64,000 nt of DNA from Nymphaea colorata (taxonomy: Eukaryota > Streptophyta > Magnoliopsida > Nymphaeales > Nymphaeaceae), in the NCBI RefSeq assembly GCF_008831285.2, contig NW_022204508.1, forward strand, positions 1,054,001 through 1,118,000, in the 5' to 3' direction. Of the stretch, positions 34,811 to 46,600 are shown one piece after another. Each line of letters begins with the position of its first letter. Position 1 is the stretch's first letter. Below the pieces are notes generated by a model, which saw only the letters and a list, made by a program, of their open reading frames with translations, was not told the origin of the DNA and did not search any database. The position numbers were made by a program, and so were the translations under genes.

Positions 34811-35830
34811 CTCCTCTGTTTTTTTCTTGGTAGAAGAAAGTGCTAGCAGAGGAAGAGAACTATAAATCTGAAAATGGAAGGAGAGGAAGACAAAGGAAGG
34901 CCAAACAAATTTAGGCCCACCACTGCTTAAATCTGAAAATGGAAGGAGAAGGAAGATGATGGAAGTGCTCTATAGGCTGGCAAGGTCCATGATTGGTGCT
35001 AAATAAATTTAGAAAAATTCCAGAACCACAGACTTATACATCACCTACGCCCAGTCATGTTTGGTGATCTGACCATTGACTAGAAGTACAACTTGTTCAT
35101 GAATGGTATTAAACTAAAGACAAAAAAAATTCCTAAGTCGAGTCCTAACTAGTGAAAATGGTACCAGATATATGTTGCCCATTGTGGCACGTATATCTAT
35201 TCCTAACCGTGAATATTGTATTTGAAGTTTTTGACAAAGTCAACTTTTATCTTTTCATTTTGTCATTCCATTGACCACTTGTGTGTGCCTGAGCCTACCA
35301 TCTTTATATGCCTCTTTTCTTTTCCTCTTAAAATCCCAATCGAGGAATCAATGACAAATCGATAGTGGCCCTCCCTTTTTTCCATGACAGTCATTCATTT
35401 TTTTAAGAAATTATTTGTCTTAAATATTTAATGTTGTCTCAGTATTAATTATTTTTTTCACTTTAAAACATTAAAAAAGTCAAACACCAATAATTTAGAA
35501 AATATGTCATAGTTTTATAGGAAAATTATCGCTGTGGTGAGAATATAATGTATATGATGGGTATTATTGAATGTCTCAAATGAGAGCGTAATCAAATTGT
35601 TGAGAGATCAGTGAGCCATTATGGTCTATAGCTAGAATATTTTTTATTTCTCTTCTTTCAACAGAACCTGATTAGTTAAATTTTGCATTTAATGTATGTT
35701 TCGAATAATCCTATACAAAATTGACCATTTGCAATTCATTCTTTCCCACATACAAGAAAGCGTCAAGCGGTGTAGTGTAGTTGATCGGACTCACGGGCCA
35801 ATGAAAGTTCACCGTTAGTTCATTTATTAT
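34811..35830. repeat. NLR 5'-side flank, copy A
   Basis: Upstream (promoter-side) DNA of copy A. TGGTGCTAAATAAAT, AACTAGTGAAAATGGTACC, TGTGGCACGT, GTCTCAGTATTAATTATTTT and GGGCCAATGAAAGTTCA are matched in order by 54295-55090 upstream of copy B. The duplication therefore included the promoter side of the NLR unit. Confidence 0.8.
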
Positions 35831-35945
35831 AGGTGCTACTGCTGGGGACTACAAAAGATGGATGCGTGCCACTTTAGTTGGCAGGTGTATTGCTCTCCAC
35901 CGAGAATAGGGTTAGAGGAAAACAAGAAGTAGCTTCAGCCTCTTC

Positions 35946-36320
35946 AGGGTATTCATATAAACTAAAGCAAAAAGCAAAGTTGTGAAATGAATGCAATCAA
36001 AACCATCCTTCAGTGAAGAAAACACGATGACAAAACCATCCATCAGTGAAGGAAATACAATGACAAATGCATCATTTTCATTAGGATAGACCAAGGGTAT
36101 TCGTATTAACTAAACCAAAAAAAGGACAGTTGTCATATGAATTTAATCCATAGTATCCACCAGTAAAAAAGACAAAGTGATGAGAACATCATTTTCTTTA
36201 CAATAGACAAAGGGTATCCATACAAACTAAAGCAAAAAAAGGCAGTTATAAAATGAATGTAATCCAAAGCATCCAGCAGTAAAAAAGACAGTGATAAGAG
36301 AATAATTTTATTTGCGATCC
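35946..36320. repeat. Three tandem units of about 110-147 bp
   Basis: Units start GGGTATTCATA, GGGTATTCGTA and GGGTATCCATA at about 35946, 36093 and 36204. Each contains AAACTAAAGCAAAAA-like and AAATGAATG(C/T)AATC words. The first unit has an internal duplication of CCATC(C/A)(T/A)TCAGTGAAG. The array abuts the LTR fragment at 36327. Confidence 0.75.
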
Positions 36321-36326
36321 ACAAAC

Positions 36327-37013
36327 CAAGTAATGACCCAATATTGGATTCATGCTTGATGGTCTACAACCCCAATCTATTTTCAAAAACTTTTCCTTTA
36401 TATATATGATATTTACAAAAACAAAAATGTTAGATGTATGTTACAGTAGGAATACATCTATATTAATGTTATGGTATGAATGAATTATTTTTCCTTTCAA
36501 TCATATAGGATCAATGCATCCATCCATTTTCACTCACTAATGTCACATATGATCACAAGCACCTCTCCAAAAGAACTTAAGCAAGATGAGATGAAGCTCT
36601 AACTTGGTGGTAACTGAATTAGAGCAAAATCTCAAACCTACTTAATGTTTGAAGAGAACACACAATGATTTCAAAATGACTTTTCAAGCTTTCCAATGAT
36701 ATTCACAAGGATTTCCTTCTAGATTTCCCAAAACATTTCATGTTCTCAAGCAACTCTTGAAGAACCTTTTCAAAAGTTTGAAACATCAAACTTTCAATAT
36801 TTTTCTACACCGCATATAGAATGAAGAGATATTCAAGCTAAAACGAAATGCTTCAATAATAAACATAGCCCTTGGGTTGATTACCCCTGGTAAAGGCACC
36901 GAGAACGGTTGACACTCATACCAACGGGTGAGTCCTTTTCTTTCTTATTTCAAAACAAAAACTCATTTTTCTTGAGCACTCCAAAACCAACCAAAAACTT
37001 TGGGATGCAAACA
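36327..37013 (+). mobile_element. 3' end of a long LTR (truncated)
   Basis: Matches the last 690 bp of the LTRs at 16233-25744: AAGTAATGACCCAATATTGG, TGATGGTCTACAA, CCCTTGGGTTGATTACCCC, GGCACCG, and the terminus GGGATGCAAACA at 37013. No primer-binding site follows, so this is a truncated solo LTR or fragment. Confidence 0.85.
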
Positions 37014-37807
37014 GGTAATAACCTATTATTTTCAACATGTAAGTGGCATTCGGTAAAAACTCTACAGGTAGAGAGACAGCCCATCAGTAAAATATAACTT
37101 TTCACTCATTTAAACAATTTATAGAAAACACTTGGTGGGTGGCTAAAAAGGCCAGGGACAATGACATTGAAACATTAAAAAAAAAAATTCAAGTGACAAC
37201 TAATCAAAATAATATTCTATGAATAAGTATATGTGTACTTGAATTAGATGTGGTCCAAATTTGACGCCAAAATCTGGCCACAATGTGCTGAAATCCAGCG
37301 ATAACAAAAATTAGGGTAAAATCAAGGGTTTTGTAATTATTACACATACAATTAATATATCAAATTGAAAGTACTAAGGTCAAACAAACATTCTTCCAAA
37401 ATTTCACATTGGCTAAGCCAACTCAAGTGAAGGAAGCCTACGCTGCCTGACAATTAAGCCATTCCAAGAGTACACTACTATGTCTTTTCTGCAGCTGTAT
37501 AAACAACTAAAATTGTGTTGCTTCCATTAGCTGCTTGCCAGATCCATGCCAAAGCAGTCCTTTGCAACAAGCATCTCTCAGCATCCTGTAGCTTGGCTTA
37601 ACTCTGACCTTAACTGGTACATCCGTAGACATGCCACCGGTGAAACCTCAGTCCTGGCTTGCCACGACAACCATGTAAAGCCTTTCCATGATCCACCAAA
37701 GCCGAAGTTTAAAAAAGAGCACTTGCAAAGTGATCTCGGGACAGTCATCATCTTTTGGCTATGAGGGAACCATTTACAAGCAAATGACAAGCTCCACAAT
37801 CTGCCTT
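37014..37807. other. No gene recognised
   Basis: AT-rich, then a more balanced stretch from about 37440. A 72-codon frame at 37546-37764 (AWLNSDLNWYIRRHATGE) has protein-like composition but no recognised family. Confidence 0.35.
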
Positions 37808-37815
37808 CACCTATG

Positions 37816-37990
37816 CAGGGGCGGAGTCAATGGGGGCCCATAGGGGCCCTGGCCCCCCCTCAAAAAAAAAAAAAAAAATTTACATGTAAACTTTAAAAAA
37901 ATAAAAATTTTAAAAATAATTTCGGCCCCCGTCAAAATTTAAAAACTTTAATTCGGCCCTCCTCATGAAAAATTTGTGGCTCCGGCTCAG
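37816..37990 (+). mobile_element. hAT MITE, 175 bp, CAGGGGCGGAG family
   Basis: Starts CAGGGGCGGAGTCA and ends TGGCTCCGGCTCAG. Flanked by CACCTATG and CACCTATC, an 8-bp target duplication with one difference. The interior has GGGGGCCC, a C-run/A-run and CGGCCC(C/T)C words typical of this abundant type. Non-coding. Confidence 0.85.
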
Positions 37991-37998
37991 CACCTATC

Positions 37999-38985
37999 CT
38001 CATGGCCTTACATGTTGCCAGTTTCGACCACCACCAGCAAGGCATACGATATTGAAGTAGTGGTCAAAGCCCTGTATAAGCATCCTTGATGTGTCTTCAC
38101 GCCTCCCACTAGCCAAGGCAATCACTATTAGCTGACTGGCACGACGATGTTATTCGGCAACCTCATGATATTGGCAGGCCTTCTTCCATGGATTATGCAA
38201 GAAGATGTGCACCATTAGGTCCCAGACAGCACCATACTTGGGACCTGAATGGTGAGAGGCCCACTCATTGGGCCTTGAGAACAAGTCCCATCTTAGGGGA
38301 GTAGGTTGACGCCGTCCTGGGTTGACCTGCATCTATCTCTCTACCCTTGAACTGGCTGCCACCTGCCACACTTAACAAGAGACAACATACACATTCAAGG
38401 AGGCTATTTCATGGTCCAGATCTCAGTATAGGCCCATGCCCTTCTCAACCCTTGCCTGCATCCACTCATTCTAGCATGTCTGTCCGCCTCAGAAAGAGGT
38501 TAACGAAACAACTCTAGCAGCCAAGAGTGAACCGGCCATGCCAGCCTATTGTGCAACTCTTGCAACATGGCTTGGAGAGAAAGTTGTGTGCGTTGTGCGC
38601 ACGGTACGTAGTATAGGAAGGAATGACATTTTGGTAATTTATTGAAAAAATGTCTTTCATTTGCTTTACTTTTTTCTATTTCCACTTTTGTCTTTATAAA
38701 AAGTTTTCTTTTTCAGTGTGAACTAAGGGTATTTTAGTCACTAGCCATACTGATGAACGAAAATTCATCCACCAGTGTGGTGCATATAACTAGGCTTGCA
38801 ATAATCAAAGACTTGATTGAAATGACTTTGTTGTTTCCTAGATTTAATGACTAGATCATTTGCTTATAACTTTGACCACTAAATATAAGGATAGAAGGGA
38901 AGGTCCAAACAAAGCCTAAGATAGCTAGTCGAATAGAGTGGTTAAAGTCCAGGGGTGGTGCCACCTTGTGGTTGGCCTTCTCTTT
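37999..38985. other. Unassigned
   Basis: Moderately GC-rich to about 38600, then AT-rich. Minus-strand frames of about 60 codons (for example SRPNEWASHHSGPKYG near 38250) are not assignable. Confidence 0.35.
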
Positions 38986-39965
38986 TTTGCCATGTTTGGA
39001 TGGAGGGAAACTTAAGGAAATGATAAATGGATGGAAGGGACAAGAAAGCATAGGAATTGAAAGAAAATTGGTAGGGAAAGAAAAGAAAAAGAGAGGAAAA
39101 GGAAAAATATTATTATGAAAGCTTGTTTGGATATAAAAGAAATGAAAAGAGATAATTTAAATTGTTTTACAATAACACCCTTAACACTTGAACTTATTAT
39201 CTAAGTAAAAATATTTGATTACATGACCCCATTCAATAGTGCTACATGTCTATTTCAAAAAAAAATTATTGTACTTAACTTAATTTTTTATTCAATAAAA
39301 AATAAACAAATTAAATAATCGATGGTACTTAGCTAGAATATTCATGGGTTCTTTCCGATACTTAATTTTTTAACATTCCTTTAATTTTGGAAAAAAATAA
39401 TGATCTTTAAATGATGACAAAAACATATTCATGAGGACCTAATTTTACTATAATTCTTAAACTTAGATTATATTTAAAATTACAATAACGTTAAAGTTAT
39501 ACTTAATCCTTTTTCAGTTTAGAAAAGTTTGCAAGTCATATTTTTCATATTTGATTTTTTTTCAATGTAATGTTCGTTCATTTCCTTTTTTAAAACCATA
39601 TAAAAACTATTGAAAAATATGGATTATAAAACACCACCAGAAGACTGCCTGTGTCCTGGCAACCAGCTGCTCACCAGCAGAGCAAGAGTGACAGGATGTG
39701 GGTGGGGTGCAGGGGCAGAAAATGTTGGGCATGTGAGTATTTTGAAATGAATTCTCCCCTTTCCATCCAAATCTCTCCATTTGAGAGATTCAAAACAAAG
39801 GCAGTTTTCCTATCCTTTCTCTCCCCTTCCTTTCTTTTCTCTCTTTTCTACACACATTTTTTCATGGACCTTTCCCTTCCCTTCTCCAATTCCCTCCATC
39901 CAAACACCTTTTCCTATTTCATTTCCTTCCTTTTCCACTCATTTCCTTCAACCAAACAGGCTGTT
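38986..39965. mobile_element. Possible PIF/Harbinger-type non-autonomous element
   Basis: Left GCCATGTTTGGATGGAGGG and right, inverted, GCCTGTTTGGTTGAAGG look like inverted ends of a Tourist/PIF-like element. TGTTTGGATATAAAAG and CCATCCAAACACC words recur subterminally. No clear TTA/TAA duplication was found and the interior is non-coding, so the boundaries are provisional. Confidence 0.4.
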
Positions 39966-40379
39966 AGTGGCAGACCTACTCTGTTGATCAGAAGCACTAG
40001 TGAGTTTACAACCATTTGAACTTGAAGTCTAAATTAGGACCAATTACATTATGCTTTTCCCCAAGCTGTGCTTTTCCAGCTGAAATAACATTTATCATTC
40101 TTTCAAAACCTTTTATTAACAAATATCCCTTTATTCTATCCAAGCAATTCAGTTCACCAAAGTTACATTTGTATTTTCGCCATTGTTGCTCACAAGAAGC
40201 TTGTTCCAAGAAAAGTGAAAATCCATAACAAAATGTAGTGACAAGTTCAAGCAACAAAGTATCAAAAGAAAAAAGATGAAAATGACAAAAGAAGAACATT
40301 AGCAAAGAAGGCAAAACCAAATAAACAAAAACAAGAAGAGGAGGCGGAAGAGGGGAGAAAGAGAGGGCTAGTCAAAGGC
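39966..40379. other. No gene seen
   Basis: AT-rich spacer before the LINE relic. The short frame with TTFCYGFSLFL on the minus strand has no family. Confidence 0.35.
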
Positions 40380-42090
40380 AGAAGTCATCCTGTGGTCAAT
40401 GCAAAGAGCAAGGTGGATCTACCTTCACAATGCATCCAATTAAAGCAACACTCGTTGCTGTGTTCTTGAAGATACTATTATTGCACTCTTCCCAATAATG
40501 CCACCAATAGTTAGATTATTCAAGACCACCAAGTAAGTTGCCAACCACTGCTGACTGAAGGTGAAGGAGAAAAGAGAAGAAGCTGCAGTAGGGAGAGGGA
40601 AGGGTGTGGAGGAGAGAAGGTCAAGTGGTAACAAGCAAGCGACAAAAGAAATGGCAGTCAACAACAAAGTAGTGTCTCGATTCTGCAGCAAAGAGGCAAA
40701 GATGACACTGGTTAGCAAGGTGAATCACAAGGCACTAGAGATGGTCTAAGGTATTGATATGGCCAGCAAGAATGAGTCAAACAAAATCCATAGCATGGGG
40801 TGAAGCGTCAAAAGACCAAGGAAATGATGGGGAGCCATGGAACACCCGAGCCAAAAGTAGAGGCAAAGGTGAATCAGAAAGAAGAAGAAATGAGCCAAGT
40901 AGGGGCGTGGTTTGGAGACAAGTGGGTGAAAGTTGGCATAGCAAAGAAAATGTTATTTCAAATGTGTGATGCAGAACTGATAAGTCTAAGGGTGTGCCAT
41001 GTGTGATGGGTGGGAAGTACAGATCTTGACAAAAAAAGAGAATGGGCTGGTCGGAAGTGGCTAGATGTCATAACTAAGAACCAAGAAAGGCAGTACAAGT
41101 ACGCATGAGGTCAAGAATGCCAAAACCCCCCAAGAGCCAAGGATGAGTAACAACCTTCCGATGCACAAGACAATCCGAGGGGTGCTCACCTCCCCAAAAA
41201 AAGTGCTAGAGGAGACGATTTAGACTAGTGAATGTGGCAACAGATGGCTTGTAAAGACCAAGAGCATGGAGTGTGATGGAGGCTAGACATTGCTAGACCA
41301 AGGTGATTCTACGGTGAATGAGAGGACGTTAACCTACCAGTCTTGCTGCAACCAAAGCATGCTTCTGCAAAAAGTGCAGTTGCAGGATCGACATGGAAGA
41401 GTGACAGCTGACAATATGATTAATGAAACCCAGAGGCTGAGTCAAAAAGCTGAAGCAACTACCAAACTCTAGCAATCTGCTGCGGGGAGGTAGTGTCAAA
41501 GATGATGAAATCGTCTGCATATTGAATGATGGAGAAACAGAAAAAGCTAGGGAGTGGCAACACATCGAAAAAGTTGGAATCTGACGAAGACTTGAAGAGG
41601 GTAGCAAAAGCTTCAGCAACAAGGTTAAAGGGAAGCGGAGGAAGGGGACAGCCCTCACGATGCCCATGATGCAATGAGTAGAACTGACCGACAGACTCAT
41701 TAAAGGAAATGGCCATCTGAGCCCTGACAACTGGTCCAAAGTCGAACCCATGGAGGAGGAAGAAGAGGAAATCTCAGCTGACCGAATGAAAAGCTTTCGC
41801 GATATCAATTTTAAGGATAAATGATGGAGAGCGGGAAGAGTAGATGCAATGGACAACCTCATTTGCTAAGAAGACTTGTGACGGAAGACATGACAAGATA
41901 GAGACGGGAAGCAAGAAGTCTTGCCATAAGCTTATAATGAGTGCCAAGGATAGAGATAGGGCAAAGGTCTCAAATACTGGAGGCGTTTGCCCTCTTAGGA
42001 ATAAGAACACAGACAGCTCTGTTAAATTCCCCAAAGGGGATGGAGTTGGTACCAAACTCTTGAAAGAAGACCATGAAATCAGGATGGTTT
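40380..42090 (-). pseudogene. L1-type LINE reverse transcriptase relic, second copy
   Basis: On the minus strand from about 42090, in different frames: VCVLIPKR (about 41995), then LANEVVHCIYSS and FILKIDIAKAFHSVSW (about 41870-41780), then FNLVAEAFATLF (about 41620), then the catalytic box QYADDFIIFD (about 41515). The thumb region follows as FWGGEHPSD and LLGGFGILDLM (about 41190-41110), and the 3' end reads WWHYWEECNNSIFKNTATSV (about 40480). This is the order of a plant L1 ORF2 from finger to C-terminus. At least three frameshifts and several stops make it dead. The 5' part (endonuclease) is absent. Confidence 0.85.
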
Positions 42091-42097
42091 TACCATA

Positions 42098-42135
42098 TAT
42101 ATTCTCTCTCTCTCTCCCTCTCTCTCTCTTTCTCA
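42098..42135. repeat. (CT)n microsatellite
   Basis: CTCTCTCTCTC runs with few interruptions. Confidence 0.9.
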
Positions 42136-43599
42136 AAAGCACATTATAAAACATGTGAACTAATAAACATATTCTTTATTTTTTTAAAACATATTAAAAA
42201 TATAAGCCTATTAAAATTCATTTTTTTTCTCTCTCTACACACGGAAGACTTAAAATCAACATAAAATGAAAGAAAATACTTAAGAAAATATGTAAAAAAA
42301 ACATGCAATCCTATAAAATACTCTCTCTCTTGGTCTTTGTCTTTCTATCTCTATAAATACAATTGACCTAAAATTTAGATACAATAAAAGAAAATGCACA
42401 ATAAAAGATGTAAAAGATACATGAGCCAAAAAAATTATTTATCTGCCATGGTCTGCTTTCAAACTTGACCGTTTAAAGTAATACTGGATGGCTTTTTATT
42501 TTTTATTTTTTTTCATACAACTTCTGCCATGATTTAACTGCGATCCACTTCAAGATCGGTTGTCAATGTTTCACCAAACTGAAAGCCATTATAGGAGATC
42601 CTATTTGAAATTTCCTAAAAATATTCATGATTGCCAATGAACATGGCTATATGAGAGTGTGCGGTTTGGCTGTCCATCTCATAAACTTACCACGAATTTT
42701 TCTTTCTTCTAATTTTACAAAAAATTTTCTAGTATTCTGAATTGAGGATGGGCAAGATCCATGCATGCAAAGCAAAATATTATTGATATGACTGCTGTCC
42801 AAGTCTCAACCTCGTAATTCATTATATACCAAAGATGAAAGGCCTCAAATTTATATATTGTTTTGTGCCTGTGCAGAAAAAAGAGACACAAGCCATCAAA
42901 CTCTTAATTCTCTCTAAATTAAATGCCCCAAGCAGAACGCTCACAAACTTGCATGCACACGGTGCCATTAATCGAATTGAGAGGTACTTAGATGCACTTT
43001 CCACAAAAGAAGAATGAAACAGGTGATACTACAGTTCATTTTACAATGAAAATTCCCATCATATTCTGCTTTTCTGGACGTCTCCAAATTCTGAATATGC
43101 ACAATCAATTGTAGTAGATGCAGGAAGTGGAACCAGAAGAGGAAAACTGAGGCATAAGGCCTCTAAAGACTCCCCACATTTGTATGACTTGAAATGAAAA
43201 ACAAAATTTATATACATATCAAATGGATCATTTTCAGTATACAATGTCAACCTTTTCAATATACATTGTCAGTGGACAAGATCAAATGGAGATGGTAACG
43301 CTCTGTCATGGACATTGGGCAGATTGAAGCCAATGATCCAGGATCATTGTGAAGGTTCACGCAAGAGATAGAGAAGCAAAAATAAATTTGCTTACAAATG
43401 CCAAATGTGGACCAGATGAACTAAAATACAAATCAGAATTTCAGCAAACACATCATATGCACAGAAAAGAAAACACCTTCTCAGCATCAAATCATATGCA
43501 CCAACCACCTCAAGCTTATAAGATACAATGGAATTAAACTAAAAAAATATAAAAAAGGGAAATACGTGCCAATTTAAGTTTTAAATGTCCTTGTTGAAG
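42136..43599. other. No gene recognised
   Basis: AT-rich. A frame around 42835-43017 (LILSKLNAPSRTLTNLHAHG) and others lack family resemblance. Confidence 0.35.
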
Positions 43600-43850
43600 A
43601 ACTGATGGATTGAGATCTTGAACCAGATTCAACTTATTGTTTATGTGGAAGAAATGAAGAAGGTGAACACTAATTGTTCCTCGTTATTTTCATTTTCATT
43701 TACTGCAGTGGCTAAAACTTGCACCTCTAGGCTACGCGATACTATTTCCATAACTAAAATAAACAGGTATGGGAATAGCGGATCTCCTTAGGGAAGACCT
43801 GGTTTAAGATGCAACCAAGCTCCCTCCCTCCCACTGATGAGATGGTCTGA
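43600..43850 (-). pseudogene. Small LINE reverse transcriptase fragment
   Basis: The minus strand reads GLP, then stop, then GDPLFPYLFILVMEIVSRSL at about 43800-43735, a clear match to the RT signature GLRQGDPLSPYLF of plant L1 elements. One stop replaces the Q codon. Neighbouring RT motifs are not found, so only a remnant is left. Confidence 0.65.
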
Positions 43851-45129
43851 GGAAACCGACGTGACTAGTACCTTAAATTTGAGAGACCTGGCATTGGCTG
43901 AAACCCAAATGCCGACCCGTTCGTTTTGGTCCCCCGACTTAATACGCTGCTGCCATTTAAATGTAGTTTAAAACCCTCACTCACCAGAGAAAGTTGAGTG
44001 CGGTACGATGCAAAGAGAAAAAGGTATTTTTGTAATTCTGAAAAAGAAATATTTTTCATTTTTTATTTTTATTTTATTTTTATTTGTATTATGTAAACTA
44101 AAGATATTTTAATCACAAAATTAGTGCACTAGTATAACACATATAACCAAATTTTCACACTCACACCATCCATTGCCATAATTGCGACCCCTTCCTCGTC
44201 CTGGACGACCAGGAATTTGTTGTGGGCTGTAAAAAAAAGTGACATTAATTAACACGGATTTCAATTTCATGTACAAATAATCGCGAGAACGACCAATTTA
44301 TATAAAAGCAATTGTTGTTTGATTGGCGCATGAGCTGTGTTCACGAGAACAATGAATAATTTATCTATTTATTTACTTTTAATGAAATAATACTAATGAC
44401 ACATGGGTGAAATAATATATAACATGTATTATTATATTTTAAATGTTACTCAGTTCATTATTAGCATAATTTTAGGGCTTGTTTGGTTTCAAATCTAGAA
44501 ATCTTTTCTTATTTTTCACTTCAGATTCTGTAAAAATGATGCTTTAATGGTGTTACCTGTATATCCATAAGATTGGTGTTAGCTTACTGTAGATATATCT
44601 CTTAATAATGAAATATTGAGCTAGTAAGTGGTCTGGTTTGTGTTCGGATCTACCTTAACAGACCTTGTCCTTGGACAGAATTTTTGAAAGTGCCCTTCCA
44701 GATCAAAACATTATTGGTGCGCTGGAAAATATTCAACATTTACATGTAATCAAGTTGGATAATATTATAGTCAGGGGTTCAAGGCTCGCTCTTTGTTGCG
44801 GGTTCGGTCATATGACTAAATTTGCGCCAGGTGTGAGTTTGATTATGACAGCCATTCAGTTTTCTTTACCCAACTTGACTAAAAATTTGTTTCCTGGATA
44901 CAGAAATATTGAGATTTTAATTTGCTGACGCATTTTCTTCCCTAACTTTATATATAACAACAATTTAGTTTCGTTGTTGTATGTTTTAAGGTAGATCAAA
45001 GGGTTCAGCCAAGATGACTAAATCATTTCAAATGCACTCCTGCTTGTATCACGTTTGCTGAAAACAGTTGCAAACTATTGACTCTTTCACATTCTCTATA
45101 CTTGGTGATGGAAAACATGACAAAAAAAA
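43851..45129. other. No gene recognised
   Basis: AT-rich. Minus strand 44165-44230 reads PGRPGRGRGRNYGNG after an AG, a fragment like a gag or glycine/arginine-rich tail, too short to assign. AGGGCTTGTTTGGTTTC at about 44474 looks like a transposon end without a partner. Confidence 0.35.
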
Positions 45130-45321
45130 AATTGCTGGAACCAAATCAAACAAGGGGGAGAGAGAGAGCGAAAGGAGCCGATGAAATGCAAATTTGCATA
45201 TTTAAAGAATAGATTAGTTACAATCTGTCACCGATTTTAAAAGCTACATGCATTTCAAACAATTTAAAATGAATAAAAAAGGTTCAGCAGCATGGTAGAG
45301 CAGATGATGGAGTGCAGGATA
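45130..45321. repeat. NLR 3'-side flank, copy B
   Basis: CCAAATCAAACAAGGGGGAG, GATGAAATG and TTACAATCTGTCACCGATTTT match 31290-31400 just downstream of copy A. Confidence 0.75.
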
Positions 45322-46328
45322 TCATCTCCTATCGTCTAACCTTTCCCTAAGATAGTCCTTTAAATGCTGCAGCAGATGGAGTGCAAGACATGATCTGTTT
45401 CTTTGCATCCGTAGGACATGTTCCTGCTGCATCATTTTGTTGGGAAGTAACATCATTGACGTCCATTAGAGACTTGAGATTTGGGAAGTCTTTAAGAGAT
45501 AACCGTCTCAGTTTCCAGAGGCATTGCCAGTGGCCTCCCAAACTGATGTCCTCAGTAAAACCTTGTAGGTGCAATTCCTCCAGTTGGGAGAGAGCCCACA
45601 CCCATTTAGGCACCCTTCCCCATTTGAGCTCTTCAACCCTCGAGTCTATCAAAGTCAGATCCTTGAGGAAGGGTAGAAATGTTGATAGCTGATCTGGTGG
45701 CAATGACAGCATTGATTCCATAGCTGCCCCATCCAAGAGCATCAGATTGAGGTTGGGCAGGTGCTGAAGCAATTTCTACTCCAATCTTGCATTTGGGCAA
45801 TTCAACACTGTCAGGGCATGGAGCCGAGTCGCTTGACCGTCATGCCCCGGCAGCTCGGATAGAGCATAAATCAATTCTTGTGTCTGCATCTTTGGACTGT
45901 TCTGAAATTCCACCTCTCTTAAGCATGGCATAAAAGTTACTGTTGCTAATTCCCTTGATCCAGCTGCTGGCCATCCTTCCCAGTTGGGCAATTTCCATGC
46001 TCTCAGATCGTCAAGTGAAGGAAGGTGAACATCAGCTACTTGCTCTAACCTCTCACAATATTTCACCTCCAACCACTCCAAGGCACGCATGTTAGCGAGA
46101 GTCTTGAACTTATAACATCCATACACATCCAACCACTTGAGAGCAGGCATGCCATGAGATAATTGCTCGAGGCTGCCACATCCTTCCACCTGCAACCAGT
46201 CCAAGTTGGGCAAGTCACCAATCGTGTTGAGTCCATCATAGCTCCAAATTTTTAAGGACTTTAGCATAGGCATGCTCGGCAATTCCCACAGTGTAGGGCA
46301 GGTGTTGACCTCCAACTTCTCCAATGAT
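45322..46328 (-). pseudogene. NLR copy B, 3' part (LRR C-terminal half)
   Basis: C-terminal leucine-rich repeats of a CNL protein. They open at the hAT junction with EKLEVNTCPTLWELPSMPML and continue with irregular LRRs such as LEWLEVKYCERLEQVAD and LSQLEELHLQGFTEDI. The last residues read LRERLDDRR before a stop at about 45322, in the same position as LRDRLVINYFGY of copy A. A frameshift lies near 45775 and another near 45400. Without the transposon the reading frame joins exactly to the segment at 52830: VIGIKSL continues as EKLEV, as in copy A (VIGIKSLEELKV). Confidence 0.9.
46321..46328. repeat. Target-site duplication CCAATGAT, left copy
   Basis: Identical to 52830-52837 on the other side of the hAT element. 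In copy A the same octamer occurs once (about 32411-32418). Confidence 0.95.
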
Positions 46329-46339
46329 TAGGGCTGAAC

Positions 46340-46600
46340 ACGAGCCGAGTCGAGCCCGAGCTCGGTCAGCTCGAACTCGGCTCGACTAAATAAGACACGA
46401 GCTCGACTCGACTCGAACTCGATTATAACTCGACTATCCTGGCTCGAACTCGACTCGATAGTCAATGGTCGAGCTCGAGCTTGACTCGATTAAGCTCGTT
46501 TAGTTGCATCCTAACTTGTTGAGCTCGAGCTCGACTACGGCTCGAATACGTGAAGCTCGATAAGGCTCGAACTCGTGAGCTCGATTATATTACTCATTTC
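46340..46600. repeat. hAT subterminal repeats, left
   Basis: Clustered GCTCGACTCGA, GAGCTCGAGC and AACTCGACT words, the presumed transposase binding sites. The mirrored cluster is at 52640-52815. Confidence 0.8.

Noticed and set aside
32438-34865. Long plus-strand frames (up to 165 codons) over the NLR region
   Set aside because: They lie opposite the NLR coding strand and contain no motifs; the minus strand carries the full NB-ARC/LRR order.
44165-44235. RGRGRNYGNG-type tail as a gene
   Set aside because: Only about 20 residues with no extending frame; could be gag or a captured exon end but cannot be supported.
44472-45158. Possible Tourist-like element between GGGCTTGTTTGGTTTC and AACCAAATCAAACAAGG
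   Set aside because: The right-hand sequence belongs to the NLR 3' flank shared with 31290-31320 (CCCAAATGAAACAAGAGGG), so it is not a transposon terminus.
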